The notes under the pieces were generated by a model. The model was not told where the DNA came from. It did not search any database and worked only from the letters and a program-made list of their open reading frames with translations. A stretch of DNA of 64,000 nt from Acuticoccus yangtzensis (lineage in GTDB: Bacteria > Pseudomonadota > Alphaproteobacteria > Rhizobiales > Amorphaceae). This document shows positions 35,617 through 44,407 of the stretch, piece after piece; the first letter of the stretch is position 1; each line of letters begins with the position of its first letter. Where the stretch lies: contig NZ_MJUX01000010.1 of NCBI RefSeq assembly GCF_001927245.1, positions 1 through 64,000 on the forward strand, in the 5' to 3' direction. Both the position numbers and the translations under genes were made by a program.

Positions 35617-36477
35617 ATGCTCCCAGCGATCTTAGCGTCCGGCCTCGCAATGGGGTCGATCTACGCCATGATGGGCGTCGTCTACAACGTGATGTTCTCA
35701 GCCTCTCGGGTGATGAGCTTCACGACCGGACAGCTCGGCATGCTCGGCGGCGTCCTCGGCGCCGCCTTCGTGGGCATCCTCGGGCTTCCGGCCATCGTCG
35801 GCCTCGTTCTCACCCTCGCGTGCTGCGCCCTCGTCGGCATCGTGACCGAGGTCGTCGCGGTCCGTCCGGTTCTCGACAAGCTCGACCAGCACCTCTACGT
35901 GCTGTCGACGCTCGCCCTCGCGCTGATGATTCAGCAGTTCGTGGCGATCGAGTGGAGCACCGAGCCTCAGCCATTCCCGCAGCTCATCGGCTTCGGGGGT
36001 GGCGGCCCGACGGACGAGAAGTTCTGGCTGCCGGTGCTCGCCTGCGCGGTCACCGTGGTCGGTCTGGAACTCCTCTTCCGCCACACCCTCGTCGGGCGCG
36101 CCTTCCTGGCGATCTCGGAGGACAACTATGCCGCCCGCGCGCTCGGCCTGCCCGAGCGGCGCCTCAGGATGGCGAGCTACGCGCTGGCGGGCATGATCGG
36201 CGGTCTCGCCGGCTTCGCGTCCGGCCAGCTCCTGCTCGCCTTCTTCGCCAACGGGCCCTACCTCAACTTCTACGGCTTCGTGCCGGTGGCGCTGGGCGGG
36301 CTCGGCAACAATCGTGGCGCGATCATCTCCGGGCTGCTGCTCGGACTCGTGCAGCAGGCCGCCCACTTCACCTTCGGCGGCGTGTTCACCTCGGTCGCCG
36401 TCTTCGCCGTCTTCATCGTTGCCTTGCTCGCCGCGCCTCAGGGTCTGTTCGGCCAGCCGAAGCAACGCCGGGTCTGA
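35617..36477 (+). CDS. Branched-chain-type ABC transporter permease, LivH family
   Basis: A 286-residue inner-membrane permease of the LivH family with about eight membrane helices. Conserved features are GLAMGSIYAMMGVVYNVMFS at the N-terminus, GRAFLAISEDNYAARALGL near residue 150, the cytoplasmic loop that contacts the ATPase, and GGLGNNRGAIISGLLLGLVQ near 230. It starts 21 bases after the binding-protein gene and ends 13 bases before the fused permease-ATPase gene. Confidence 0.93.
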   Translation: MLPAILASGLAMGSIYAMMGVVYNVMFSASRVMSFTTGQLGMLGGVLGAAFVGILGLPAIVGLVLTLACCALVGIVTEVVAVRPVLDKLDQHLYVLSTLALALMIQQFVAIEWSTEPQPFPQLIGFGGGGPTDEKFWLPVLACAVTVVGLELLFRHTLVGRAFLAISEDNYAARALGLPERRLRMASYALAGMIGGLAGFASGQLLLAFFANGPYLNFYGFVPVALGGLGNNRGAIISGLLLGLVQQAAHFTFGGVFTSVAVFAVFIVALLAAPQGLFGQPKQRRV

Positions 36478-36490
36478 CCGAGGTGATGAC

Positions 36491-38290
36491 GTGAACCACA
36501 CCGCCTCGACCCCCCGCCCCGCCGCGGCCCCCGCGCTCGGCCACACGCTCCTGAAGCTGATCCCCTACGCGGCCATCCTCGCCGTCGCGCTCGTCCTGCC
36601 CTTCATCGCCAACGACTATTGGGTGCTGATCGCCACCCGCGCGGCGATCTACTGGGTGCTCGTCTCGGCGCTCAATCTCGTCGTCGGGTTCGCCGGCCAG
36701 CTCGCCATCGGCTGGGTCGCGCTGCTGACGCTCGGGGCCTACACGACGAGCGTCCTCACCGCCGGTACGGTTCTGCCGCCGATGCCGCTGCTCGTCGCCT
36801 TCGCGGCGGCCGCCGTGGTCGGTGCGCTGGCGGGCCTCCTCGTCGGTCTTCCGGCGCTGCGCCTGCGCACCTTCTACTTCGCGATGACGACCCTGGGCTT
36901 CGCCACCATCACCACCCAGATCGCCCTCGCCTGGCAGGACGTCACCGGCGGCGGCATCGGCATCCCCGGCCCCTGGCTCCCCTCCCCGTTCGACAACGCG
37001 CTCGGCTTCTACCTCCTGTGCCTCGGCCTTGCCGCCGTGCTCACCTGGATGACGGCCAACGTCGCCCGCAGCCGCTTCGGCCGCGGCCTCGTCGCCATTC
37101 GCGATGCGGAGGTGGCGGCGGAGGTGTCGGGCATCTCCAAACCGGCGCTTCTGGTGGCGGTCTTCCTGTTCAGCGGGGCCGCGGCCGGGGTCGCGGGCGG
37201 GCTGTTCGCGACGCTGCAGTCCTACATCTCGCCCGAAGCCTTCACCTTCGACCTGTCGGTGCTGTTCTTCATCGCCATCCTGATCGGCGGGCGCGGGTCG
37301 ATCCTGGGACCGCTGATCGCGACGATCGTGCTCACCTGGCTGCCGGAGTTCGCCGCCCCCCTCGTGGTGTGGTCGACCTTCCTCTACGCCTTGCTGCTCC
37401 TCGTCATCGTGCTGGCGGTCCCCGGCGGCATCGCCGCGATGCTCGACTTCGGCAGCCGGCGGCCGCTGGCGCGCGATCGCGCCGTGGTGCCGCGCGAGGA
37501 GCTCCTCGGCGCCCTCTTCACCGAGCGGCCGGCATCCAGTGCCATCGTCCTCAAGGACGTGGTGCTGAGCTTCGGCGCGGTGCGGGCGATCGACGGCCTC
37601 GACCTCACGATCGATCCGGGCGAGGTGCACGGCCTCATCGGTCCGAACGGTTCGGGCAAAACCACCACGCTCAACGTGATCTGCGGCTTCTACAAGCCCG
37701 ATACCGGCACCGTCCGGGTCGGCGACGACGTCCTGAAGCCCGGCGAGCCGCAGCACCGCGCCGAGGTGGGGATCGCCCGGACCTTCCAGACACCGCGCCT
37801 GATCGGCGAATCCACCGTGCTCGAGAACGTGATGGTCGGTGGCGACACCAGCGGCCGCGCCACCTTCGCCGAGGCGCTGCTCAACCTACCGCGCAACCAC
37901 GCGGACGAGGTGATGCTGCGGGAACGGGCCGATCTGGCGCTGCGCATCGTCGGGCTGGAGGCGCTCGCCGGCGTCAGGGCCGACCGGCTGCAGCACAGCG
38001 AGCTGCGGTTCATGGAGATCGCGCGGGCGCTGATGCTGCAACCGCGCTTCCTGCTCCTCGACGAGCCCGCCGCGGGCCTCTCGGGCGACGAGATCGCCCG
38101 CCTCGGCAGCCTCATCGAAAGCGTCAGCCGCCACGGCGTCGGCGTCCTGCTCGTGGAGCACCACGCCGATCTGATCTTCAAGATCTGCCACCACGTGACC
38201 GTGCTCGATCTGGGCCGGGTGCTGGCGGACGGAACGCCGGACGAGGTGAGAACCCATGAGGACGTGGTGAGTGCTTACCTTGGCGGATAA
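36491..38290 (+). CDS. Fused LivM-type permease and LivG-type ATPase
   Basis: A 599-residue fusion. Residues about 20-320 are a LivM permease with about ten membrane helices (NLVVGFAGQLAIGWVALLTL, AIRDAEVAAEVSGISK, LIGGRGSILGPL). Residues about 350-599 are a LivG ATPase with Walker A GPNGSGKTTT near 384, GIARTFQTPRL near 430, and Walker B FLLLDEPAAGLSGDE near 525. The ABC signature is degenerate: LQHSELRFMEIARALM has no LSGGQ glycines. LivG proteins often have relaxed signatures, but this one is more altered than usual. The GTG at 36491 follows GAGGTGA. Such permease-ATPase fusions are known in alphaproteobacteria. Confidence 0.92.
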   Translation: MNHTASTPRPAAAPALGHTLLKLIPYAAILAVALVLPFIANDYWVLIATRAAIYWVLVSALNLVVGFAGQLAIGWVALLTLGAYTTSVLTAGTVLPPMPLLVAFAAAAVVGALAGLLVGLPALRLRTFYFAMTTLGFATITTQIALAWQDVTGGGIGIPGPWLPSPFDNALGFYLLCLGLAAVLTWMTANVARSRFGRGLVAIRDAEVAAEVSGISKPALLVAVFLFSGAAAGVAGGLFATLQSYISPEAFTFDLSVLFFIAILIGGRGSILGPLIATIVLTWLPEFAAPLVVWSTFLYALLLLVIVLAVPGGIAAMLDFGSRRPLARDRAVVPREELLGALFTERPASSAIVLKDVVLSFGAVRAIDGLDLTIDPGEVHGLIGPNGSGKTTTLNVICGFYKPDTGTVRVGDDVLKPGEPQHRAEVGIARTFQTPRLIGESTVLENVMVGGDTSGRATFAEALLNLPRNHADEVMLRERADLALRIVGLEALAGVRADRLQHSELRFMEIARALMLQPRFLLLDEPAAGLSGDEIARLGSLIESVSRHGVGVLLVEHHADLIFKICHHVTVLDLGRVLADGTPDEVRTHEDVVSAYLGG

Positions 38291-38291
38291 C

Positions 38292-38996
38292 ATGCTCCTG
38301 GAGGTTACCGACCTCGTCGCCGGCTACGGCAAGATCGACGTCCTGCACGGCGTGACCCTTCACGTCGCGGCGGGAGAGGTGGTGTCCCTTCTGGGACCGA
38401 ACGGAGCCGGCAAGACCACACTGCTGGGGGCGATCTCCGGCCTCATCCCCGTCACCTCCGGCACGGTCCGGTTCGACGGGAACGACATGAAGGGCGCCAG
38501 CGCTCGCCACTATGCCAAGGCGGGACTGGCGCACGTGATCGAGGGGCACCGGATCTTCAGCCAGCTCACCGTGACGGACAATCTGCTCCTTGCCGGCTAC
38601 GATCTGTCACGTCACGAGCGGACTGAGCGGATCGAGACGGCGCTGTCGCTGTTCCCCGAGATCAGCGCCAAGCGCGATGACAAAGGCGGGGCTCTGAGCG
38701 GCGGTCAGCAGCAGATGCTCGCCATCGCTCAGAGCGTGGTGCGCAATCCGAAGCTCCTGCTGCTGGACGAGCCGTCGGCGGGCCTCTCGCCGGTTCTGGT
38801 CGATCGCGTGCTCACGGTCGTCTCCGAGCTGAAGGCCGCGGGCACCGCCGTCCTATTGGTCGAGCAGCTGGTGGACAAGGCGGTGTCGGTGTCGGACCGC
38901 ATCTATGCGCTCGCCCAAGGCCATATGGTCGTGGAGACGTCGGCCGATACCTCCGACCTTCACCACCGCCTCGAAGCGGCCTATTTCGGCGGCTGA
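38292..38996 (+). CDS. Branched-chain-type ABC transporter ATP-binding protein, LivF family
   Basis: A 234-residue ATPase of the LivF family: MLLEVTDLVAGYGKIDVLHG, Walker A GPNGAGKTT near residue 36, signature LSGGQQQMLAIAQSVV near 138, Walker B LLLLDEPSAGLSP near 158. Unlike its LivG partner it keeps an intact signature. I chose the ATG at 38292, one base after the upstream stop; a GTG at 38271 inside the previous gene would add seven residues. A hairpin CTTCCCC-GATGGG-GGGGAAG at 39038-39057 may end the operon. Confidence 0.92.
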   Translation: MLLEVTDLVAGYGKIDVLHGVTLHVAAGEVVSLLGPNGAGKTTLLGAISGLIPVTSGTVRFDGNDMKGASARHYAKAGLAHVIEGHRIFSQLTVTDNLLLAGYDLSRHERTERIETALSLFPEISAKRDDKGGALSGGQQQMLAIAQSVVRNPKLLLLDEPSAGLSPVLVDRVLTVVSELKAAGTAVLLVEQLVDKAVSVSDRIYALAQGHMVVETSADTSDLHHRLEAAYFGG

Positions 38997-39277
38997 GTCG
39001 TTGCCGGCGGTGATCCCGTCGGCGTCGCGCGCGTGGCCTTCCCCGATGGGGGGGAAGCAACAGCCCAGAACATCCGCCGCCTCGTCAAGTGGGCCGCGGA
39101 ATGAGCGGCAAACCGCCCACGCCAGGCGGCAACGGACGGCCCGTCACGCAAAATCCGCCCAAGCCGAACGGCACGACGATCGCCGGGCGGTGCCTCAACC
39201 GCGCTGCGAAAACCCTTTTTCACCGGTATCCGGCATTTGCGGGAGGGGGGGCGGCCTGCCCCACGCGAAACACTTTG

Positions 39278-39306
39278 TTGACAGGGCTTTCACGACGCAC
39301 CTAGCC
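39278..39306 (+). promoter_or_regulatory. Candidate promoter of TRAP system 3
   Basis: TTGACA at 39278-39283 is a perfect -35 hexamer. A 17-base spacer leads to a weak -10 region (CTAGCC) about 55 bases before the dctP ATG. Strong -35 with weak -10 is common in alphaproteobacterial promoters. The rest of the 365-base gap after livF shows only the short hairpin at 39038-39057 and no gene. Confidence 0.4.
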
Positions 39307-39361
39307 TCTCTGCTTAATAACAAGAGGGTTTCAGACCCTCGCTCAGGGAGGACGACCGTCT

Positions 39362-40423
39362 ATGACCGGAATCGGACAGGGCCTATCGGCTCGCGCGGGC
39401 CGTTTCGTCGGGCGCGTGGCCACGGGAGTGAGCGGCACCTTTGCCGTGCTCGCCTTGGCCACCACCTTCACCGCCACCCCCCTCGTCTCCGACGCCCACG
39501 CACAAGAGGTCCAGCTCACCTTCGCGAGCCCCTACCCGGACGCGCTTTTCCACGTCGAAAACATCCGCATGTTCATCGAGGATCTCGAGACATCCTCTGA
39601 CGGGCGGATCGCGGTCAAATTCTATCCCGCGCAGTCGCTCTTCAATCACTCCGAAGCGATGCAGGCGGTGCGCACCGGCCAGGTCGACATCGCCGAACTG
39701 CAGCTGACCCAGTTCGCCAACCAGGAGGAGCTCTACAACGTCGAGGCCCTCCCCTACCTCGCCAAGAGCTTCGACGAGGCGATGACCCTGTGGGAGATCG
39801 CCCTCCCGGCCATCACCGAGCGGCTGAAGCAGGACCGCATCATGCCGCTCTACACGGTGCCCTGGCCGCCGCAGGCCTTCTACGCCAACAAAGAGCTGAA
39901 GACGCTCGCCGACATGGAGGGCCTGAAGTTCCGCGTCTACAACCCGATCGGCGCGCGCATGGCCGAGTCGATGGGGGCCGAGCCCGTGCTCGTCGGCGGC
40001 GGTGAGGTGCCCCAGGCCTTCTCCACCGGCATGATCGATTCCATGATCACCTCGTCCGCCTTCGGCGCGTCGGCGTCGGCCTGGGACTATGTCGACGTCT
40101 TCAACGACGTGCAGGCCTGGTTCGGCTACGACCAGATCGTCATGAACGTCCGCTCCTTCCAGCGCCTGCCGGAGGACCTGCAGCAAATCGTGCTGGACGC
40201 CGCCGCGCGCGCCGCCGAGCGGGGGCTGCAGATGTCCAAGGACGCCCACGTCGGCGAAATGGGGACGCTCGAGAAGAACGGCATGACCGTCCTGGAGGGC
40301 AACTCCGAGTTCATCGCTGCCGCGCGCGAGGCGACCGCGCCGATCATTGAGGACTGGATCGCGAAGGTCGGCCCGAAGGGGGAGGCCATCGTCTCCGAGT
40401 TCCGCAAGCGCACGCAGGACTAG
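39362..40423 (+). CDS. TRAP transporter substrate-binding protein, DctP family (system 3)
   Basis: A 353-residue periplasmic binding protein. A long signal peptide (about 47 residues) ends in VSDAHAQ. The mature part shows DctP features: HSEAMQAVRTGQVDIAELQL near residue 98, KTLADMEGLKFRVYNPIGAR near 180 with the carboxylate-binding Arg, and VPQAFSTGMIDSMI near 218. GGAGG stands upstream. It starts the third TRAP operon, followed by DctQ (21 bases), a 204-base gap, DctM and a metallo-beta-lactamase-fold hydrolase. Confidence 0.93.
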   Translation: MTGIGQGLSARAGRFVGRVATGVSGTFAVLALATTFTATPLVSDAHAQEVQLTFASPYPDALFHVENIRMFIEDLETSSDGRIAVKFYPAQSLFNHSEAMQAVRTGQVDIAELQLTQFANQEELYNVEALPYLAKSFDEAMTLWEIALPAITERLKQDRIMPLYTVPWPPQAFYANKELKTLADMEGLKFRVYNPIGARMAESMGAEPVLVGGGEVPQAFSTGMIDSMITSSAFGASASAWDYVDVFNDVQAWFGYDQIVMNVRSFQRLPEDLQQIVLDAAARAAERGLQMSKDAHVGEMGTLEKNGMTVLEGNSEFIAAAREATAPIIEDWIAKVGPKGEAIVSEFRKRTQD

Positions 40424-40444
40424 GCCCCGAGCCAGCGGCATCCC

Positions 40445-40951
40445 ATGCGCGTCCTCAACGCCCTCTATACCGCGGGCCTGGTGCTCGCCGGCGCATGCGT
40501 CGGCGTCACCACGCTGCTCGTTCTGCTCCAGGTCGGGGGGCGTCTCGCCGGCGTCCTCATCCCCGCGGTGCCGGAAATCGCGGGCTTCCTTCTCGGCGCG
40601 ACGATCTTCCTCGCGATGCCGGCGACGATGCGCTCAGGCGAGCAGATCCGTATCACCCTCGTCCTCGACACGATGGGGAAGCGGCTGCGCTTCGTGCTGG
40701 AGCTTCTGTTCCGCGTCGTGGGGGCGGCGGTCGCCTTGTACCTCGCCTGGCGCCTTGCCATCCTCGCCTATGATTCCTGGGATTTCGGCGATCGCTCGGC
40801 CGGGCTCGTCGGCATCCCGGTCTGGATTCCGCAGGCGGCGATGACAGTCGGGATCCTGCTCCTTGGCGTGCGCTTCCTGGAGGAGCTCGCCATCATGGTC
40901 CTGAAGGGCACGATCATCACCTACGACATCCACTCCCCGTCCGGCTCATGA
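40445..40951 (+). CDS. TRAP transporter small permease, DctQ family (system 3)
   Basis: A 168-residue protein with four membrane segments and the DctQ pattern: an N-terminal helix LYTAGLVLAGACVGVTTLLV, a second helix IAGFLLGATIFLAMPATMRS with the polar EQIRITLVLD after it, and two more helices. It follows the binding-protein gene by 21 bases. Unlike the other TRAP operons here, its stop is separated from the large permease by about 200 bases. Confidence 0.88.
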   Translation: MRVLNALYTAGLVLAGACVGVTTLLVLLQVGGRLAGVLIPAVPEIAGFLLGATIFLAMPATMRSGEQIRITLVLDTMGKRLRFVLELLFRVVGAAVALYLAWRLAILAYDSWDFGDRSAGLVGIPVWIPQAAMTVGILLLGVRFLEELAIMVLKGTIITYDIHSPSGS

Positions 40952-41102
40952 GCCGAAGCGGCGCGGCGTTCACGCGGCCCGCCCCGCCGCACGTGCTCCG
41001 GCCGGACCGCCGGCAGGGCGCGCCGATCCTGCCGGCCCACCTGCGCAAGATGCGGCGCCGACGACCGTGGATCCGAGGCGCCCACGTCGTTCGGCAGGCG
41101 GT

Positions 41103-41130
41103 GCGGCGCCCCTCCCCCTTCGGGCGCCGC
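41103..41130 (+). promoter_or_regulatory. Stable hairpin in the dctQ-dctM gap of TRAP system 3
   Basis: GCGGCGCCC pairs perfectly with GGGCGCCGC across a 10-base loop (CTCCCCCTTC), ending 25 bases before the dctM ATG. No T-run follows, so it is not a classic terminator. It could stabilise one part of the mRNA or reduce dctM translation, since the ATG at 41156 has no clear ribosome binding site. Confidence 0.45.
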
Positions 41131-41155
41131 GGCGCCGCAACCTCGATATAGCTCT

Positions 41156-42451
41156 ATGGAAATCCTACAGGCGCTGGCTCTCTGCGCGCTCCTCTTCGGG
41201 CTCCTCGGCCTCGGGATCAGTGTCGCGATCACGCTCGTGATCGTCGGCATCCTGGGGCTCTTCTTCCTCTCCAATGCCCCGATCGGCCCCGTCGTCTCCA
41301 CTGCGATCTGGGGATCGACGACAATCTGGACGCTCGCCGCCCTGCCGCTTTTCATCTGGATGGGCGAGATCCTTTTCCGCACCCGCCTGTCGGAGGACAT
41401 GTTCCGGGGCCTGACGCCGTGGGTGAACCGCCTCCCCGGGGGGCTCCTTCACGTGAACAATGTCGGCTCGGGGATCTTCGCGGCGGTCTCCGGCTCGTCC
41501 GCCGTCACGGCGGCCACGATCGGCAAGATCTCGCTGTCGGAGCTGCGTTCGCGCGGTTATCCCGACCGCCTCGCCGTCGGCACCCTCGCGGGGGCGGCGA
41601 CGCTCGGCTTCCTCATCCCGCCCTCGGTGCCGCTCATCGTCTACGGCGTCGGCGCGGAGGTCTCCATCGCCCGCCTCTTCATCGGCGGCCTGGTGCCGGC
41701 GGCGATCATCCTGGCGCTCTTCATGATCCTCACGGGGGTTTGGTCGAAGCTGCGCGGCGACATGCCGAAGGAGGTCGACAACTACACCTGGCGCCAGAAG
41801 CTCAAGGCGCTGCTCCTGCTGCTCCCGGTGCTCGGCCTGATGGTCGCCGTCATCGGCTCGATCTACGCCGGCTGGGCCACGCCCACCGAATCGGCCGCGG
41901 TCGGCGTGCTGGGCGCGCTCGTCATGTCGCTGGCGGGCGGGTCCCTCACCTGGAACACCTTCGCGCAGAGCCTCATGGGGGCGGCGCGCACCACCTGCAT
42001 GATCGGCTTCATCGTCGGCGGCGCCACGGTCCTCACCGTGATGTTCAATTATACCGGCATCCCGCTGACCCTCGCCAAGGCGGTCGCCGCGCTCGACCTC
42101 AACCCCTACCTCTTCATGTTCGTCCTGACGGCCATCTACCTGGTGCTCGGCTGCGTGCTGGAGGGGATCTCGATCATGGTGCTGTCGGCCGCGATCTTCG
42201 TGCCGGTGGTTTCGGCGATGGGCTTCGACCTCATCTGGTTCGGCATCTACCTCGTCATCATCATCGAGATGGCGCTGATCACGCCGCCCATCGGCTTCAA
42301 TCTGTTCGTCATCCAGCAGATCTCGGGGCGGGACATCCTCTTCATCTCGGCGGCCGCACTGCCGTTCTTCGCCACGCTGCTGTTCGCCACGGCGCTCATC
42401 GTCGTCTTCCCCGAACTGGTGCTGTGGCTGCCCGACCTCATGATGCGCTAG
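41156..42451 (+). CDS. TRAP transporter large permease, DctM family (system 3)
   Basis: A 431-residue membrane protein with about twelve helices. DctM hallmarks: GIFAAVSGSSAVTAATIGKI near residue 105, GAATLGFLIPPSVPLIVYGV near 145, SIYAGWATPTESAAVGVLGA near 235 and EMALITPPIGFNLFVIQ near 370. It lies 204 bases after DctQ and 26 bases before the hydrolase gene. All three subunits of the importer are therefore present. Confidence 0.93.
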   Translation: MEILQALALCALLFGLLGLGISVAITLVIVGILGLFFLSNAPIGPVVSTAIWGSTTIWTLAALPLFIWMGEILFRTRLSEDMFRGLTPWVNRLPGGLLHVNNVGSGIFAAVSGSSAVTAATIGKISLSELRSRGYPDRLAVGTLAGAATLGFLIPPSVPLIVYGVGAEVSIARLFIGGLVPAAIILALFMILTGVWSKLRGDMPKEVDNYTWRQKLKALLLLLPVLGLMVAVIGSIYAGWATPTESAAVGVLGALVMSLAGGSLTWNTFAQSLMGAARTTCMIGFIVGGATVLTVMFNYTGIPLTLAKAVAALDLNPYLFMFVLTAIYLVLGCVLEGISIMVLSAAIFVPVVSAMGFDLIWFGIYLVIIIEMALITPPIGFNLFVIQQISGRDILFISAAALPFFATLLFATALIVVFPELVLWLPDLMMR

Positions 42452-42477
42452 CGCGCCCCTATACCGGAGACCCCGCC

Positions 42478-43164
42478 ATGACCGTGAGCTACGAGATCCT
42501 CCTCAAGGGATCGAGCGCGATGCTGGACGTCGGCTATATCGGGCTGACGAACCTCACCCTGATCCACACCGACACCGGGCCGATCCTGGTCGACGTCGGC
42601 CACGCGGTGAACTGGCAAGGGCTGGAGCGCGCGCTCGCCGAGCGCGGCATGGCGCCGAAAGATGTGTCGCGGATCTTCCTGTCCCATCTGCACTGCGACC
42701 ACGTCCTCAACCTTCACAAGTTCCCCGAGACGACAGAGGTCTTCGTCAGTCGCGCCGAGTACGATTACGCGGCGAATCCGCACCCCAACGACCCGTTCGT
42801 GCCGTTCATGGTGCGCGAGCAGGTCGCCAAGTACCGCACGCACTTCCTGGAGGGCTCGGGCGAGCTGGCGCCGGGGGTGCGCTACCTTCCGGCCCCGGGC
42901 CACACGCCCGGCTGCATGGCCCTTGTCCTCGATACCGAGGGCGGCAAGACGGTGGTGGCCCAGGACGCCATCAAGTTCCCGAAGGAGGTCTTCGCCCAGC
43001 GTGTCAACGACGCCTTCGACACCCCCGAGCGCGCAACCGAAACGATCCGCCATCTCCTGACCCTCGGCGACCGCATCATCCCCGGCCACTTCGTCGAGAT
43101 GCGCCGCGAGGGCGACAGCTGGACCTGGGACGACGCCGCCGAACTCAACCTGCTTCTGCGGTAG
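42478..43164 (+). CDS. Metallo-beta-lactamase-fold hydrolase
   Basis: A 228-residue hydrolase of the metallo-beta-lactamase fold. The zinc motif HLHCDH is at about residues 70-75, a later His in PAPGHTPGCM near 142, and a C-terminal IIPGHFVEM near 203 gives the remaining ligands; VVAQDAIKF supplies the bridging Asp. Size and pattern resemble AHL-lactonase-like or glyoxalase II-like proteins. GGAG stands before the ATG. As the last gene of the TRAP 3 operon it probably hydrolyses the imported ester or lactone; quorum-signal cleavage is possible but unsupported. Confidence 0.88.
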   Translation: MTVSYEILLKGSSAMLDVGYIGLTNLTLIHTDTGPILVDVGHAVNWQGLERALAERGMAPKDVSRIFLSHLHCDHVLNLHKFPETTEVFVSRAEYDYAANPHPNDPFVPFMVREQVAKYRTHFLEGSGELAPGVRYLPAPGHTPGCMALVLDTEGGKTVVAQDAIKFPKEVFAQRVNDAFDTPERATETIRHLLTLGDRIIPGHFVEMRREGDSWTWDDAAELNLLLR

Positions 43165-43234
43165 GACGCGCGCACCGCTCGGTTCGGTCTTCGGCGACCT
43201 ATGATACCGCCGCTGTGACCCGTAACGGTTTGGC

Positions 43235-43363
43235 GTGGAGGGGGAGCAGGCCCTCCTCGCCGAGCGGGTCTGCAAGGGTCCCGATCCCGAGGATGCCGGC
43301 CCGTCGCGCCGGACGCTGCCCGATCTCACCGCGTTCGTCGCCGAGCGGTTCGGCAAGCGGGGT
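43235..43363 (+). pseudogene. IS630-type transposase fragment (N-terminal winged-helix part)
   Basis: The plus strand reads EGEQALLAERVCKGPDPEDA, then RTLPDLTAFVAERFGKRGLS. This is the same IS630 N-terminal block as the fragment at 21240, but diverged from it. It stops abruptly at the 3' end of the convergent LysR gene. No catalytic domain follows. Confidence 0.6.
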
Positions 43364-44302
43364 CTAAGCCACCCCGTCCGGCGCGCTCCAACCGAAGCGC
43401 GCCGCGATCTCCCGTGCGACCACGCCCAACTCGTCATGCACCGCCTGCGCGGCGGGGGAGACGTGGCGGTCACGCCGATGGACGATGCCGATCAGCCGGT
43501 GTGCGGTCGGCTCGGCGATGGGGCGGCTGAAGAGGTCGCCCACCGACAGCGCGTCGAGCGCCAGGCGCGGCAGGAGGGCGATCCCCAGCCCCTCGCGCAC
43601 CAGAAGCACCGCCGTCGCCATGTTGGTCACGTCGTAGCGCAGGCCCGGCGGCCCCTCCTCCCGCCCGAAGGCGCGCTCGAACACGGCGCGCGCGCTGGAC
43701 CCGCGTGACAGGAAGATGAGGTCGAGCGGCTGCAGATCGCGCCAGGTGATGGTGTCGTGCCGCGCGATCGGGTGATCGGGCGGGGCGACCACGGTGAAGC
43801 AGTCGGCCACCAGAGGGGTGAAGGAGAATTGCGGCGCCTGCCGGGCGAGCGTCGCCACGGCGAATTCGATCTGATTGGTGCGCACCATCGAGATGAGATC
43901 GTCGTTGTGGGCCTCGACGATGCGCACGCGCACCGCCGGATTGCGCCGGCGCAGCCGCCCCAGCGTCTCCGGCAGAAGCGACAGCGCCGCCGACGGCAGA
44001 GCCCCCAGGACCGCCCCGCCGCGCCGCAGCGCGCTGAGGTCGCTCATGGAATGATAGGCTTCCTCCAAATCGGCCACGGGCCGCTCCACCCGCAACGCGA
44101 ACTCCTCCCCCGCCGAGGTCAGGCTGATGCTGCGCGTCGTCCGCTCGAACAGCTTGAGGCCGAGGATCGCCTCCAGATCCTTGATCAGCGCGGTGAACGA
44201 AGGCTGGGTGACCCCCAGCCGCTCGGCCGCATGGGTGAAGGACCCCGTCTCCACCGCGAGCAGGAAGGCCTTGAGGGCACGGTATTTGATATTCATCGTC
44301 AT
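43364..44302 (-). CDS. LysR-family transcriptional regulator
   Basis: A 312-residue LysR-type protein: helix-turn-helix at about residues 6-65 (LKAFLLAVETGSFTHAAERL, then VTQPSFTALIKDLEAILG) and an effector domain at about 95-300 with LVREGLGIALLPR near 240. It is divergent from the RraA-type aldolase gene across a 105-base gap that contains AT-rich sequence (TATCTATTTTTATCTAATAA) suited to promoters. It likely controls the sugar-acid cluster downstream. There is no clear ribosome binding site, and a second ATG at 44296 is an alternative start. Confidence 0.92.
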   Translation of the reverse strand: MTMNIKYRALKAFLLAVETGSFTHAAERLGVTQPSFTALIKDLEAILGLKLFERTTRSISLTSAGEEFALRVERPVADLEEAYHSMSDLSALRRGGAVLGALPSAALSLLPETLGRLRRRNPAVRVRIVEAHNDDLISMVRTNQIEFAVATLARQAPQFSFTPLVADCFTVVAPPDHPIARHDTITWRDLQPLDLIFLSRGSSARAVFERAFGREEGPPGLRYDVTNMATAVLLVREGLGIALLPRLALDALSVGDLFSRPIAEPTAHRLIGIVHRRDRHVSPAAQAVHDELGVVAREIAARFGWSAPDGVA

Positions 44303-44407
44303 ACGCTAACAAAGCCTCGGCAATATCTATTTTTATCTAATAACCGCCGCGCCTAGAATTTCCACCAGGCTGGTCACAGAGCCGGGCAACAACGACGCGA
44401 GGGCGGA

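Noticed and set aside
40948-41151. 67-codon frame between dctQ and dctM as a real gene
   Set aside because: Composition is Arg/Pro-rich with no recognisable fold. Its ATGA overlap is notable, so I kept it as a finding but not as a gene.
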